Source: Sternotherus odoratus (taxonomy: Eukaryota; Chordata; Testudines; Kinosternidae). Taken from it: 64,000 bases of DNA. Below, one piece after another: positions 33,421-45,148 of the stretch. The position numbers and the translations under genes are program-made. Below the pieces are notes generated by a model, which was not told the DNA's origin, made no database searches, and saw nothing but the letters and a program-made list of their open reading frames with translations. Where the stretch lies: NCBI GenBank assembly GCA_032164245.1, contig JAVMKO010000002.1, positions 95,617,340 through 95,681,339 on the forward strand, in the 5' to 3' direction. How positions within the stretch are numbered: position 1 is the first letter of the stretch; every line of letters starts with the position of its first letter.

Positions 33421-36400
33421 TGAAAATGATCAGCATAACATTTCCCCCACACAACAACTGTTCTGTTTTGTGACAGTTGCAACCATGTTTCTTTGTTACC
33501 ACTTTTTGAACTCTAGATGAAATCTACAGCTGTAGTAATAAACTGTTCCTTCTTTCAGTTGTCACTGGTGAAATGCAAGAGACTACTGAACTATCTTTCT
33601 CTTCCTCCCTCCACCCCACTTTTTTCCCTCTTTTTTGAGAAAAGGACTGAACAGCTGTAGTATAAGCTATCAGGAATGTCTCATAAAAGTTTTCGTTTGC
33701 TGGAAGGGTTGAATGTGCTGGGAGGGAGCAGGGACACACTTCTACTCCTATTCATGCAGGTTTACTTTATGGCCTGAAAACAACTGGCAATAAGGAGAGT
33801 TTGCTGTAGCTAACCGCATCTCAAATCAGTGCTAAAAAAAAATAAATTACTGCTTCAGGATTAATTTCCAAAACATTAATCTCAAGTTACTTGTGTAGAG
33901 CTGGGATCATTTATTTTTTGTAGACCACAGTCATTTGGGACAAAATTGGCCAGTTTTTGATTTGATGAAATAGTCTCAAAATAGTGGTGAATTTAGTGAA
34001 AATGTTCCCTTTAAGGAAATGTTCCCTTTAAAAAAATTTCAAGGAAACACTAAACATTTTCCCCATTTATGAATCAAAACACAGATACCAGATCACCACT
34101 GAGACACTAACATTATCGAAACTGCCATGTGGGACACTCCATGTAAACATGGCAGAACACTACCCAGTGCTGAAATCAGTTTCCCCCCTGGTATAGATAA
34201 GGTTGGTTATATCCAACACACTTACTAAGAAAGTGTCTTTGCTCCCTCCTTCTAGCAGGGGTTGGCAACACTGTATACTAATTTGGCCCTATCCATACTG
34301 GTGGCTGAACACTATTAACCCCCGGTCCAGGGGAACCCTGGGGAGACGTGTTTGACACCAGCCATCAAGTGCAACTTGAGCTGTAGTATAAACACAGCCA
34401 TAGTTTCCAGAGACAGGGGGATGGAATGGGAGGACTGAAAATACATAGAGGGGAAAGGAGAGAAAGATGTCTACTAATCAATTTAATAGGTTACAAAAAG
34501 TATTTCCACATTTTTTTATTTTTTAAAAAGCAGCAGCTTAAATAGGTCCATTAAACAAATTACTGAATGATAGGACATCATCATTCAGCTCCAGGGTGAT
34601 TTAGAGAACCCAGACTTTGTCAAGCATCTCTGATTGCATGATTGAATGGTGCCATTGCTCAGTGGCAACATAGGCCCTATGTTAAATCCTGAACAGGTGA
34701 TAAATGGCACAGATGCATAAAAGCGGCTTCAGAGTTGGAGAGCCAGACAGATAAATAATCCTGACGAGAACCAGAAAAAGAGGATTTTTTTCTTACTCAC
34801 AAAGACTGCAGCCCCTGCACATCAGCTGTTTCATCTTATAATTTCCATATCATTGGGCAGCATGAATGCTTGCAGACAGGTGGCCTAACATGTTGTAGTT
34901 AATAGGGCCATAACATTAAGCCACTTTTACAGAAGAAACACCTTAACAAAAGATCTATGTCTGTGTCATAGTCCACCTGTTCCCAGAGGCTGTTACATGA
35001 TATTTTGAGCTCTACGATCCTCATCTTTGTGCCTGCATGTGTATGAAGAGAACAACACAGAGCAGTAATCATTTCAGGCATGTAACTAGGATTATAAAAA
35101 GGGGGGTTGGGGTATCCTTTTCTGAAGAGAAAGTGAACCTCCCCATTGGGAGTCCTATTCATCTGTTGCCTTGAAAGGAAAGTGTTCAATGAATTTCAGG
35201 GGGTTATGCCCCCCAAAGTCTTACCCTCAGTTAGATACCTGTATTATGAAATAGATATAAAGGGATACATTTTATTTCTAACTTATGTCAGTTATATATA
35301 ATTTATGTATTATTTAGAAATTTATAATCATACCAAATGTCTTTCTCACTAAAAGCAATCAGCGGACTACAAAATGAGATATGGGTGTTCCCATTTAAAT
35401 GTTCCACAGCAATCTCATGCTACATTGGAACCCTCATCCTCCCATCTTCCCTGTTGTTACACATAAAACCCTGCAGTAGATCACCGAAAGCTTGAACAAA
35501 AAGAGAGGCACGTCCATGTCTTTCTTTGGGTATGTACAGCAGCTAGCATATGAAGGCCTCATTTCTCATTGTGGCATCTGGATGCTACCCTAAGGGCAGA
35601 TACCTTTCTGTGGCTCACTTCGTTTGAATTCAATGAGAGACAGAAGTGAGATCCTTGCTGCATTTAGCCCTACAGAAGCTTGCTTGGAACTTAACCTTGG
35701 GAACTAGCAGCAAGAGTTCCAGGTAGGCTGTAATGCCTGCATTGGGACATTAAAAAAAAAAAAAAAAAAGGACATGATTTAGATCTAAAGAGGTTATAAC
35801 CAACACCTGGAATTGCCTGTAGCAGCAAACAGGTAGTGCCAGGGCAGCGCGTGGCACACGGATGGTACGTGCATACAGCATTCAGCGTGACTCAAGAGGT
35901 GGGCGGTTGCTTTGTGTTCTAGATGAAGCTAAAGGGGCTTTTCCTCAAGCAGAGAAAGTTCTTGTAATGAAGACTCAGATTCCCACAGGCACTGGGCCAA
36001 ATTAATCTCTCATGCCATTTCACTGAGTCAAAGGAGTTGCCACAGGAATGAATTTGGCCCTCTGTGCCTGTTGCCATTGTACTTGGAATGGCCAGGTTGT
36101 CTCAGGCACATTACCTGGCTTAAATTATGCTCCGACAGCTACCATATGGAAGCTACTCAGACTAAAGAGCTTTGGGTCCAAACACCCCTTCCCCACTGAT
36201 CTGCACATTTGATGTCGCCCCCCAGCATGGTCTGGGGGTTATCAGCTTCTTCCATGCAACATTCTACTCCTTTCACCTTCCTGGCCCATCCAGTGGGGGA
36301 AAAGAGGTAGCTTAGGAGGAACATGTTGGTAGCTCTGCGGAGTTAAGGGTAGAGAAATCCTACAGAAATAATATGGTCTGTTTTACATTCCTGCACCCCT

Positions 36401-37649
36401 TCCACCGCATCATCCCCCTTTTATGGAGACTGCTGGGGCATGCACAAGCTGCTGGCGCTTTATAAGCATGACTCCACTAGAACGGTGTCACTGAGGTACG
36501 GGGGCTGGCAGGGAGCCAGAGTCCGTATGGAGGCACAGGCCCTCTGTGCAGATGACTCGGACCTACACAGGGTCAAACCCTGACCCCAATGGAAGGCGGC
36601 AGAGGAAACACCATGAAGATAATCAGGTGGAGTTCCCTGTCCCCTACACAGCTTTTTCCACATAGAGCTAGGTTCTAGCCTTTCCAACATTTTATAGGCT
36701 CTTACTCAGACAGCTACAAAGAATTCCTTGTCCGGTTATATAAATCTTCACTAAAGCAAGCTCTTAAACCATTGAGATTGCTAGTACTGTATGATTAAAT
36801 GGATATGGGTTTAAAGTTTCTGATACATTCCCTTCTTCTCAGAGGTCTTCCTGTATTTGTATAAAACTGTCATTTTAGCTAGCTAGCGCTGAAGTCAGTC
36901 ACTTCCCTAATATTCCTTACAAGGGGTGTACGTGATGACACGGTTTCAACAAAAAGATCTTAATTACAAATGGAAAATGACCACCCAAAAATGCAAGTGG
37001 GAACAAGCATCCATCCCTGAGCATAACTGGAGTGGATGTATGCAAAACCAGGGCACCGAGGAGAGCAGCTGTTACCAAGGAAAACAGCTGAAATGAAAAT
37101 AGAAGACAGAGGCATGCAGATAACAGTCCTCGCTAGTCAAATGGCTCTTAAATACTCTTTGTGTAAAGATACATTGTTGTGGACATCTGCTCAAAGTTAA
37201 TGTAAAGAGTTGTTTGCAAATAGCAAGCCTTTTAAGCACCTGCTGTATTAGAAAAGATGAACTTTTGTGAGCGTAAAATGTGCTGTTTTTTCTTTTCCCA
37301 GGGGCTCACACATACACACACCACACAATGCAAAGCACAAATAAATGGGCTCTGTGAAGGGAACTCAGTGGAAATTGGACAGGAATGGAATTCACCCCAA
37401 TTGAGGAACAGGTCATCCAACTGTAAAATACTCCTTACATAGCTACTACTCCAGCCCGTAGGGTGTGATGGCTGCCCCACTGTAATCCCTGTGCAGCCAT
37501 TCCTAAGTACCAGAGCAATGTATGGATCCATACATACCCAACTCAGCCAACTCCAAAATTGCCCTCCATACCAGCATCTTTGGAAGCAGCACAAAACCCA
37601 TTGCCCTGGCAGGCTAGGGATGCAGAGACTTTCCTGCACATCCAGTCTG

Positions 37650-38700
37650 CTTGCCTGCTCCCTGTCTCCTTGCCAAGAGATATCTCAGGGCTTCCACAGC
37701 ATGAAGGGCCTTTCATGGTGTGATGGTTCTTGGGATACCCAGGACTGTCTTTCTTTTGGTAATTGGGTGTCACCTCCCTGACATAACCAGCCTGTCAGCC
37801 ACTCAAGCACTCTCCTCTGGGCTATGCCAGCCCTCTTTTTACCTTGCAGGTTAACAATAGGTGTATCCCAAGACTTGAGTCCCTTGGAACCATTCCCTTG
37901 TGACACCCAGCCCCAGACACTGACTACTCACTGAAATTCCAGGTTCTCGGCACCCAGAGGTGCAGTGACCCCAGTTTATCAGTTTTATCTTAAACCACCA
38001 CTCCTGCAAACCACACAGCACCTGTGAACACTGACAATAAAACAAAAGTAGGTTTATTTAAGGAAGAATGAAGATTTAACTAGAAGTGAAAGAAAGGGAT
38101 GGAAACAACTGGTTACAAACACCAAACAATCGGAAAACACAAACCTGGATCTATGCTTGGCAATAGTTACCTTTCCTAAATAGGCTTCCCCTCGGAGTTC
38201 AGCTTGTTGCAGAGCCGGCTGGTTTCACAAGAACCGGGATCCAAACGTTCATGAAAGTCCCCTTGTTAAAGGGTTTCCTCAGTGAATGGGTCCAGAGCAC
38301 CTTTCCCTACACTCTGCTCTACTGAAACTGTGTTTTTTTATTCATAGCCAGGGCAATCTCCTGCCTGCCAAAATGTTCTTTTCCACCTCCAAGTGGTTTT
38401 GATTGTTGGCATTTGTCTTTGATGGTTTTCCATTGACTGTTCTGCAATGTGGCAGGGTTAGACAATAGAATCTTACTGTTACCTCACCAGCTAACTAGGA
38501 AGGGGTGATAACTCTCGCTTCAATAGGTCCTCACCAAGGCTACCCTGGTGAGTAATTTTTGCTCCAAGTCGATAAAGCATAATTTCAATATAAATACATT
38601 ATTCCTTAAGTATTATCCATATACATCTTGCAAAGATTATGAGTCTTGACAAATTATAAGCACAGTTGCCAACTTTCATGTGGTAAATAAGCACCTCGAC
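37650..38700 (-). repeat. LTR-like segment (possible retroelement remnant)
   Basis: Read on the minus strand, the segment has a polyadenylation signal (reverse complement of 'ggtttatttaagg' near 38,051) followed by T/G-rich sequence, the order expected of an LTR R-U5 region. No partner LTR and no protein-coding remnant were found nearby. It could be a solitary LTR or another repeat with an internal poly(A) signal. The boundaries are guesses. Confidence 0.3.
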
Positions 38701-40327
38701 TTTCACAATAGACCAAAAATTAAGCTAATCCCATTTCAAAACAAGGCCAAAACAAGCCAATCCCTAAGAACTCCAACACTATGTGACTAGATCCCCCTGG
38801 CATGCAGTCTGGAACTTAGTGGGTCCGCTGTGCACCCCTGACTCTCTCTGCCTCTTGCCCCACCTTGCCCCTGCTTGCCAGGAGCCGATCAAAGAAAGAA
38901 GCAACAAGCCAGAACAAGCTACAAGCCAAAAACTACCCAACAAGCAACTCACAAGCCAATTAAGCCAAAAACAAGCCCAATTTCTGCATTTTTTTTCTAG
39001 GGTTTGGCATGTCTGGTTATAAGCTTTCTGTAGCTACCTTACAAGTGTCTCTTTATGGCTAAATATCCTGTAAGATGTATTTGGTGTAGTGAGATTGTCA
39101 GGTCTGAGGTGAGATTTGTTTTAAAAGAACAGGGGACCCTTGGCCAAGGAGCCTCTGTGATAGACATGAGTCCTCTTCCATGGAAGCAACTTCATGCAGC
39201 ATGAATATTTACTTGATCTTAATTGGTCAACTCAGTATTTGCACAGGTTAAAAGAGACAGACACACATTCACATACACAGTACAGACAGAGACAGATATT
39301 TGACAGCAGCACCAGTGTTTGCCATATGTTTCTGTAGGCCTCCTAATTATTTACATTTGTCTGTCTTTTCTCGTCATTCTATCCCAGGGGTGTTCACTGG
39401 GTAACTTGGTAACTTCGGCTGAGTCCCTCATGCCTGAGATGTGTACATACAATGGAGCAAACGTAGCCCTCAGTTATACCCCAGCAATCTCATTACCTTA
39501 GATATATATATTTTTTAAACACATCTCAATGGCCTAAACTCATGACAGGTTAAAAAGTGGGACTAGGTTTTGAGACTCTCTTCCTATACATAAACAAGGG
39601 GAAAAATTCTGCTCTCACATTCACCCATGGCTTTCACCTGGGGTCCGCAGACTGTCTAAGATTTCCAAAAGGATCTGCACCTCCATCAAAAAAATTTAGG
39701 GGTCCACTGTTCTAGACACTTCCCTATTCGGCATCAGCAACTTTTATAGCCTTCTTCCAAAACCCATGATGGTACTTCAGGCTGCTGTGCAGATTGATTT
39801 CTCTGCAGTCTGCTGATATTCTGTCTGTGTTGCTTGGCTGTAACTGAGAAGAGAATTTGGCACACAGGAAAAAGTTTGCAACAGAAGTTCAACTTAACTC
39901 TTGAACTTCCCTGATTTCTGTTACAAAGTTGTTATTTTCTCTTCTCCCCTTCCGAAGCCACCTAAATATGTATAAAAGTAAGAAATGAGAAAATTCAGCT
40001 TTTTACCATTCAATCTTTGATGGCTCAGTGAGAGCTGCTATGAATTCTAGGCGAGTAGTGGAAGTACAGTATAATGATTTTTGTAACCTCTATTGTTTAC
40101 TTAGCACACAGAGGAGGAGGAATACAAAACACTGTTGATTTTACAGCGTTTAGAGTTCTGATCCTTTACTCACTCCATGAGTCATGACTTGTATGCAAAG
40201 ATCTTACTCCCGACTGAAACGATGGTAGAGGTACTGTTGGTTGAATATATTGCATAATATATATTTTTGTCAATTACTGCCGTGCTTTTGATTTCTGACA
40301 CAATTGCCAAAATGCTTCCTTGTGGTT

Positions 40328-40402
40328 ACAGGGCCTGATCCAAAGCCTGCTGAATTCAAATGAAAGACTCCCATTGACTGCAATGGGCTTTAGACCAGGC
40401 CC
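40328..40402. repeat. Palindromic 'GGCCTGATCC' element
   Basis: Starts 'cagggcctgatccaaagcc' and ends 'gggctttagaccaggccc', with 'aaagactcccattgactgca' between. The arms pair imperfectly. Same family as 22,616-22,688. Confidence 0.65.
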
Positions 40403-40826
40403 ATAATCGGATGTGAGATAGTTGGCCAGCATGGGGGGGAAATGATCCCAAAACCAAACAGAAAGTTCTGTCTTCTCTAATGGAGAAATTTACCCATCCC
40501 ACATAAGGCTCAAGGATCTGTGCTCTATGGGAGGGGAGTGGCTGTGGAGGTAAAATCCAACTTCCCGTCTCAGGTTTTGTGCCGCCCAGCCTAGCCTTCA
40601 CCCTCTTGACTGCTATTTTACTCTATGGGCTGGAATAATTCAGGGACTCTGCTCACATGTGGACCTCTGGCCTTTCTAGCTGCCTCATCCCATTGTCGCC
40701 TTCCCCATTGGATTGTGCTGGACCCACGCAGAGGCCAGGCTCTCCTATGCATCCATTCTCCTAGCAACCCGCCTGTGCAGCCCCCACGCAGGATATAATT
40801 GGTGAAGGGGGCCTCATGCTGCATAA

Positions 40827-41674
40827 CCAGTGGGCAAACTACAGCTCATGGGCCACATCCGACCCACGGGACCCTCCTGCCTGGCCCCTGAGCTCCTGGC
40901 CCGGGAGGCTCCCCCCAGCCCCTCCCCTGATGTCCCCTCTCCCCTGCAGGATCAGCGCGCCACACTGCCGGCTCAGTGCTCTAGGTGGCGGGGCTGTGAG
41001 CTCTGGCTGGGAAGTGCAGCAGTAGAGCCGCGGCCTGACCCGGTGCTCTGTGCTGCGCAGTGGCATGGCTGGCTCCAGCCGGGCGGCACGGTGGCCTGTC
41101 CTGGTGCTCGGGGGGGGGGGGGGGGGGGGTGTGCAGCTGTAGTGCCACCAGCGACTGGTGCTCCAGGCAGCACAGTAAGGGAGCAGGGGGGTTGGATAGA
41201 GGGCGGGGGAGTTTGCGGTGGTGGTCGGGGCAGGGGTGTGAGTAGGGGTCGGGGTGGTCAGAGGGTGGAGAATGGGGGATAGAATGGGTGCAGGGGTTCC
41301 GGGGGAGCGGTTAGATGGGGGGGCATTCAGGGGCAGGTGTTCTAGGGGCAGTCAGGGGACAGGGAGAAGGGGTGGTTGGATGGGGCAGGGGTCCTGGGGT
41401 GCGGGGAATCAGGAATAAGAGGAGAGGTTGGATGGGGCAGTGGGAGGCAGTCAGGGTCAGGGAGTCACCAGGGAACAGGGAGGTGGATGGGGCAGGAGTC
41501 CCGGGGGGAGAGGGGGAGCGTCAGAGGGTGAGAGCTGGGGGGGAGGAGTTGGATAGAGGGTGGGGGCCAGGCCACGCCTGGCTGTTTGTGGAGTTACAGC
41601 CTCCTCTAACCAGCCCGCCATACAATTTCAGAAACCCGACGTGGCCCTCAGGCCAAAAAGTTTGCCCACCCCTG
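40827..41674. mobile_element. hAT-type non-autonomous element (copy 3)
   Basis: The left end 'ccagtgggcaaactac' is a slightly damaged version of CAGGGGTGGGCAAACT. The right end 'aagtttgcccacccctg' is intact and inverted. The interior is GC-rich, with a run of 20 G at 41,110-41,129 and G-rich pseudo-repeats. No clear 8-bp duplication is seen. It lies about 300 bp before the polyproline exon of CAP2. The long Gly-rich frame at 40,830-41,282 is an artefact. Confidence 0.8.
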
Positions 41675-41978
41675 TTCTAGGTGGTAGTTATGCCTGAAAC
41701 AATGAGGTTTTCAGAAAAAATGAATCCCAATTCCTTTGATCCTTCCTGTCTTTTCTGCGAGTTAGGCAAATTAGAAATCTAAGATCCAAATCTGATTTTT
41801 TTTTACTATTAAAGCCGTTCCGTTTCTTTTCATCGGTGCCATCAATTTTTCCCAAGCCCACTGCTGGCCGAAGTCCATCTCCCAGGAGCATTCAAGGATG
41901 AAAAGAAGTGAGAGACGCCATAATAGCGGGTTTCTGAAAAATGGTATTAAACATATTTTCCATTTTTCTCACACACAG

Positions 41979-42168
41979 GGTCCAACTGTATCAACAGCAT
42001 CTGTGTTGTCCACTCTAACAAGTGGGCAGTGCCTCCCACCACCCCCGCCTCCACCGCTGCCCCCAGGACCTCCTCCCGTCTTCGATACAGAAAGTGGAAA
42101 GGATGACGCAACTACATCGCGCTCAGCCTTGTTTGCCCAGCTTAACCAGGGAGAGGCAATTACCAAAG
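41979..42168 (+). CDS. CAP2: CAP2 coding exon (polyproline segment and start of WH2)
   Basis: This exon has 63 codons plus one base. Acceptor is 'ttctcacacacag', donor 'gttagt'. It encodes GPTVSTASVLSTLTSGQCLP, a proline run (P-rich PPPPPPLPPGPPPVF), an acidic linker, and SRSALFAQLNQGEAITK. The proline run is the profilin/SH3-binding P1 region of CAPs. 'RSALFAQLNQGEAIT' is the amphipathic helix of the WH2 motif, which binds G-actin. The WH2 'LRHV' part lies in the next exon. The spacer before the prolines is more diverged than the flanking domains, as usual in CAPs. Confidence 0.97.
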
Positions 42169-42892
42169 GTTAGTGGGAAATAGTTCAACTTGTCACTCTT
42201 CAGCCAACTGATACTAGCCACCGCTAAATGTTCTTAGCCAAATTCTCTCTTCGGTCACATCTATACAGCCCAGAGTCAGTATATTTTTAAGCTTGGAAGT
42301 CATCTATATTCATATTTATTCATATTCATATTGAGGCACCCAAATAAATAGCCTGATTTTCAGAGCTACTGAGTTCTGGCAGCTCCCATTGAATAAGTAG
42401 GATCTCATAGGTGCTCAGCACCTTTGAAATTCAGGCCACTTATTTAGATCCCTCAGTGTGAATTTGGGTACCTTATTATAGGCACCCACGTTCGACACTT
42501 TGGGGCCTGTTGACATCAGTGGCAGTGCCCAGATATCACTGAGACCAGCATCTGTCCACTCTGGATTTTCACACCCAGCACACTGATTTATATGAGACAT
42601 TGGTTTAGATAAGCAGGTACTGATTACTATACCACTGTATAATGTTGTAAGTACACCTAATTAAAGCTATTAAGGTTTTCTCAATAAGACTGGACAGTCA
42701 TAATTAGTGTACACAGCTTTGAGTTGAAATATACACAGTACAGTAAAGTTCAATCTTTGGCCCTAGGTATTCTGAGGATGGGTGCATTACAATCAGATTA
42801 GATAGAGAATCTAATTTTCACAGATGAGCCTATAAAATTAATGGAGTGGTGGCATGCACAGATCACGACAGCTATAGTTAACCTTTAGATCT

Positions 42893-43104
42893 GTGGAGGT
42901 AACAAAGAGTCCTGTGGCACCTTAGAGACTAACTAAAGTATTGAAGCATAAGCGTTCATGGGCTAATACTGCTTGCATCTGACGAAGTGGGTATTAGCCC
43001 ACGAAAGCTTATGCCTCAGTACTTTAATTAGTCTCTAAGGTGCCACAGGACTCTTCGTTACCTCTGCTATTCCAGACTAACACGGCTACCTCTCTGATTC
43101 TTTA
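42893..43104. repeat. Fold-back interspersed repeat, copy C (long hairpin)
   Basis: The left arm (about 42,899-42,969) starts 'gtaacaaagagtcctgtggc' and runs to 'gggctaatac'. The right arm (about 42,993-43,065) starts 'gtattagcccacgaaagc' and ends 'caggactcttcgttacc'. The arms are inverted copies over about 70 bp with few mismatches, separated by about 20 bp. The tail 'ccagactaacacggctacc' is the reverse complement of the start of copies A and B. Confidence 0.92.
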
Positions 43105-43344
43105 GATCTGTGTACAGAGAAATGCCAATAGACATTGTGAGCTTATCTGTGAAGACATCATGCCAAACCATTCACAGTAAAATAACTTTTATTTAGAAGT
43201 ATGAGGCCAGACAGTTAGTTCCCTTTTGGCTAAATACCTAAAGCAGCATAAAAGTGTGTTGGACATTTTAATACAACTGTAATCACACTAGCTATGGTAT
43301 TTGCTTCCCTGTTTTAATAGTAACCTCACTAGGGGCCTAATGCT

Positions 43345-43348
43345 GTGT

Positions 43349-43438
<90 letters not shown>
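43345..43438. repeat. (TG)n(GA)n compound microsatellite
   Basis: About 20 TG units (one interrupted early) are followed by about 25 GA units, ending 48 bp before the next exon. A (TTTG)n run at 43,459-43,480 lies between it and the acceptor. Length is probably variable between individuals and hard to assemble. Confidence 0.97.
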
Positions 43439-43442
<4 letters not shown>

Positions 43443-43486
43443 GTCATATTAGTACCTGTTTGTTTGTTTGTTTGTTTGTTTATTAG

Positions 43487-43662
43487 GGCTACGACATGTC
43501 TCAGATGACCAGAAGACCCATAAGAATCCCAATCTACGTGCTCAGGGTCCGCCAGTTCGTTCTCCTACAAAAAGCCATACTCCAAGCCCCACTTCACCCC
43601 AAAATACTCCTCAGCAGAACCATTCTCCTCTGTTAGAACTAGAGGGAAAGAAATGGAGAGTG
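43487..43662 (+). CDS. CAP2: CAP2 coding exon (WH2 end, Ser/Pro linker, CARP start)
   Basis: Two bases complete a Gly codon, then 58 codons follow. Acceptor is 'tttgtttattag', donor 'gtaagt'. It encodes GLRHVSDDQKTHKNPNLRAQ, a Ser/Pro/Thr-rich linker ('SPTKSHTPSPTSP') and LELEGKKWRV. 'LRHV' is the actin-contacting LKKV-like part of WH2. The 'PPVRSPTKSH' region corresponds to the second proline-rich stretch, rich in SP/TP sites that could be phosphorylated. 'LELEGKKWRVE' opens the CARP domain. Confidence 0.97.
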
Positions 43663-45024
43663 GTAAGTTCACCTCATGTCTCCCATACACACGTGTACTT
43701 ATGCCTGGAGTATCCCCAGAGGGATTGTACCTGCCGGAGGTACAATCTCTCCTGTGCTCCTCTGGGGGCATAGTGGCTCTGAACTGTCCCATGTAACCAC
43801 AGCTTAGTCCTTAATATTCTTGTGGGATTTCTAGCTTGTTCATTTGTTGGTGAGAACAGTATAATAATTTACCTGAACTGGAAAATACTGTTATAAGGTT
43901 CAGAACCATTTTAGTTCTTAACTCAGTCAAAAAGTCCCTCAGAAGGAAACCCACAGAGAACTCCAGTTGAGTAAGGTCCCATTGTGCAAGTCATTCTTAC
44001 GTGTGAAAGATATCATTGTTGTGACACAATGGAAGTTCTCATTTATTAGTCAGAGGGAGCACCTCTCTCTAGGTACTCGTATCATCACAATATCTTAGTA
44101 CTTACAAATAGAGAGAATGATTGTTCTCCATCTTCTTTCCCAGCCCACAGAAGGAATAGCCTGATTAAAGTTTTGGAGGAAAGGGTGCTTTTTTTGCATG
44201 TGCATGCAAAGAACTTATTGAATGGAAAGTTACGTTTATAAGGCGGGCAGGAGGCTGAAGACAAGACATGATTTAGTCCCTTGTTTGCATAGGTCACAGT
44301 GTGCATGAGGGACAGCCATTGTTTACATGGGTTGTGCTATGCTGTGTTAGAATATTCCAGGTACTTGCACCGAGACAGAAAAGTGCAGTAAAGGCAAAAC
44401 GTGGGAGAGCCCCTGTGTACATGTTAAACAGACCCGCATTTTGCTATGAATTCTGTTCTACCATGCTGGGACAGGCAGTGTGTAGCTTACATACCTCAAG
44501 TCTCCCATTGAAATCAATTGGAAGTCTTCTGCGCAAAATGGCCCTCAGTATCTTACAAATAGAAGGGAAGTCTTCATATGCTACTCCTTGTTGGATACTG
44601 CCTTGCTCACACTTAACCCTATTGAATTATATGACAATATGGCACCAACAACTGGGTCTATTCCTGGAGGCACCTACTTGTTCTAAAATTGGGTGGTAAC
44701 CAAGCAACAACTTGACTGCGATAGTTTTAAATAGTTGAGTGTATAAGAACCCAGTACCAAAATAAACATTTTTTTGTCTCGGTCAGTGTTAAGATTTTCA
44801 CAGCACAGTCCCTTCAGCTCTAAATCATGCACACGCAGCACTAATATGTGCCCTCATAAACCCAATCAGTTAGACTTATCACAAGCAGAGATAAGTGAGA
44901 ATCTTCTTTCCCCCGTTCTCTTTCTATGTGAACATGCAATGACTGGAATAAGTTGTGCTTAAAGTCTATCTTATTGCCAACTTATTAAAGATAGTGAAAC
45001 CAGTATATGCCTTTTTTTGAACAG
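43663..45024 (+). other. CAP2: CAP2 intron, 1.4 kb
   Basis: No coding or RNA gene was recognised. Near the left end a GGAGGTACAATC hairpin segment (43,700-43,790) has mutually inverted arms ('gattgtacctgccggaggta' and 'caatctctcc'). The remainder is unique-looking AT-rich sequence ending 'tttttttgaacag'. Confidence 0.8.
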
Positions 45025-45148
45025 GAATACCAAGAGGATAAGAACGACCTTGTTATTAGTGATACTGAACTCAAGCAAGTGGCTTACATTTTTAAATGCA
45101 ACAAATCTACACTACAAATGAAAGGAAAAATAAATTCCATTACAATTG
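45025..45148 (+). CDS. CAP2: CAP2 coding exon (CARP domain, part 1)
   Basis: This exon has 41 codons plus one base. Acceptor is 'ttttgaacag', donor 'gtaagt'. It encodes EYQEDKNDLVISDTELKQVA, YIFKCNKSTLQMKGKINSIT and I. The stretch forms the first coils of the C-terminal right-handed beta-helix (C-CAP/cofactor-C-like fold). That domain binds ADP-actin monomers and drives nucleotide exchange. 'VYIFKC' followed by a 'KGK.NSI' pattern is typical of CAPs. Confidence 0.97.

Larger units (their letters stand above)
23839..41978 (+). other. CAP2: Largest CAP2 intron in the window, 18.1 kb
   Basis: No exon was recognised. The intron is a repeat sink: an inverted-repeat element (24,094-24,368), a G/C-skewed inverted array and 46-bp minisatellite inside one unidentified element (about 25,090-26,995), a broken Ty3/Gypsy-like element with a hAT insertion (30,335-33,000), a sense MIR (33,190-33,420), an LTR-like segment (about 37,650-38,700) and another hAT element (40,827-41,674). 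The stretches 27.0-30.3 kb and 33.4-37.2 kb are mostly AT-rich sequence with only small palindromic repeats. Confidence 0.85.
42169..43486 (+). other. CAP2: CAP2 intron, 1.3 kb
   Basis: Contains a palindromic 'cctgattttcagagctac' element (about 42,335-42,440), the longest fold-back repeat of the window (42,893-43,104) and a compound (TG)n(GA)n microsatellite (43,345-43,438) that runs almost to the next 3' splice site. Confidence 0.9.
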
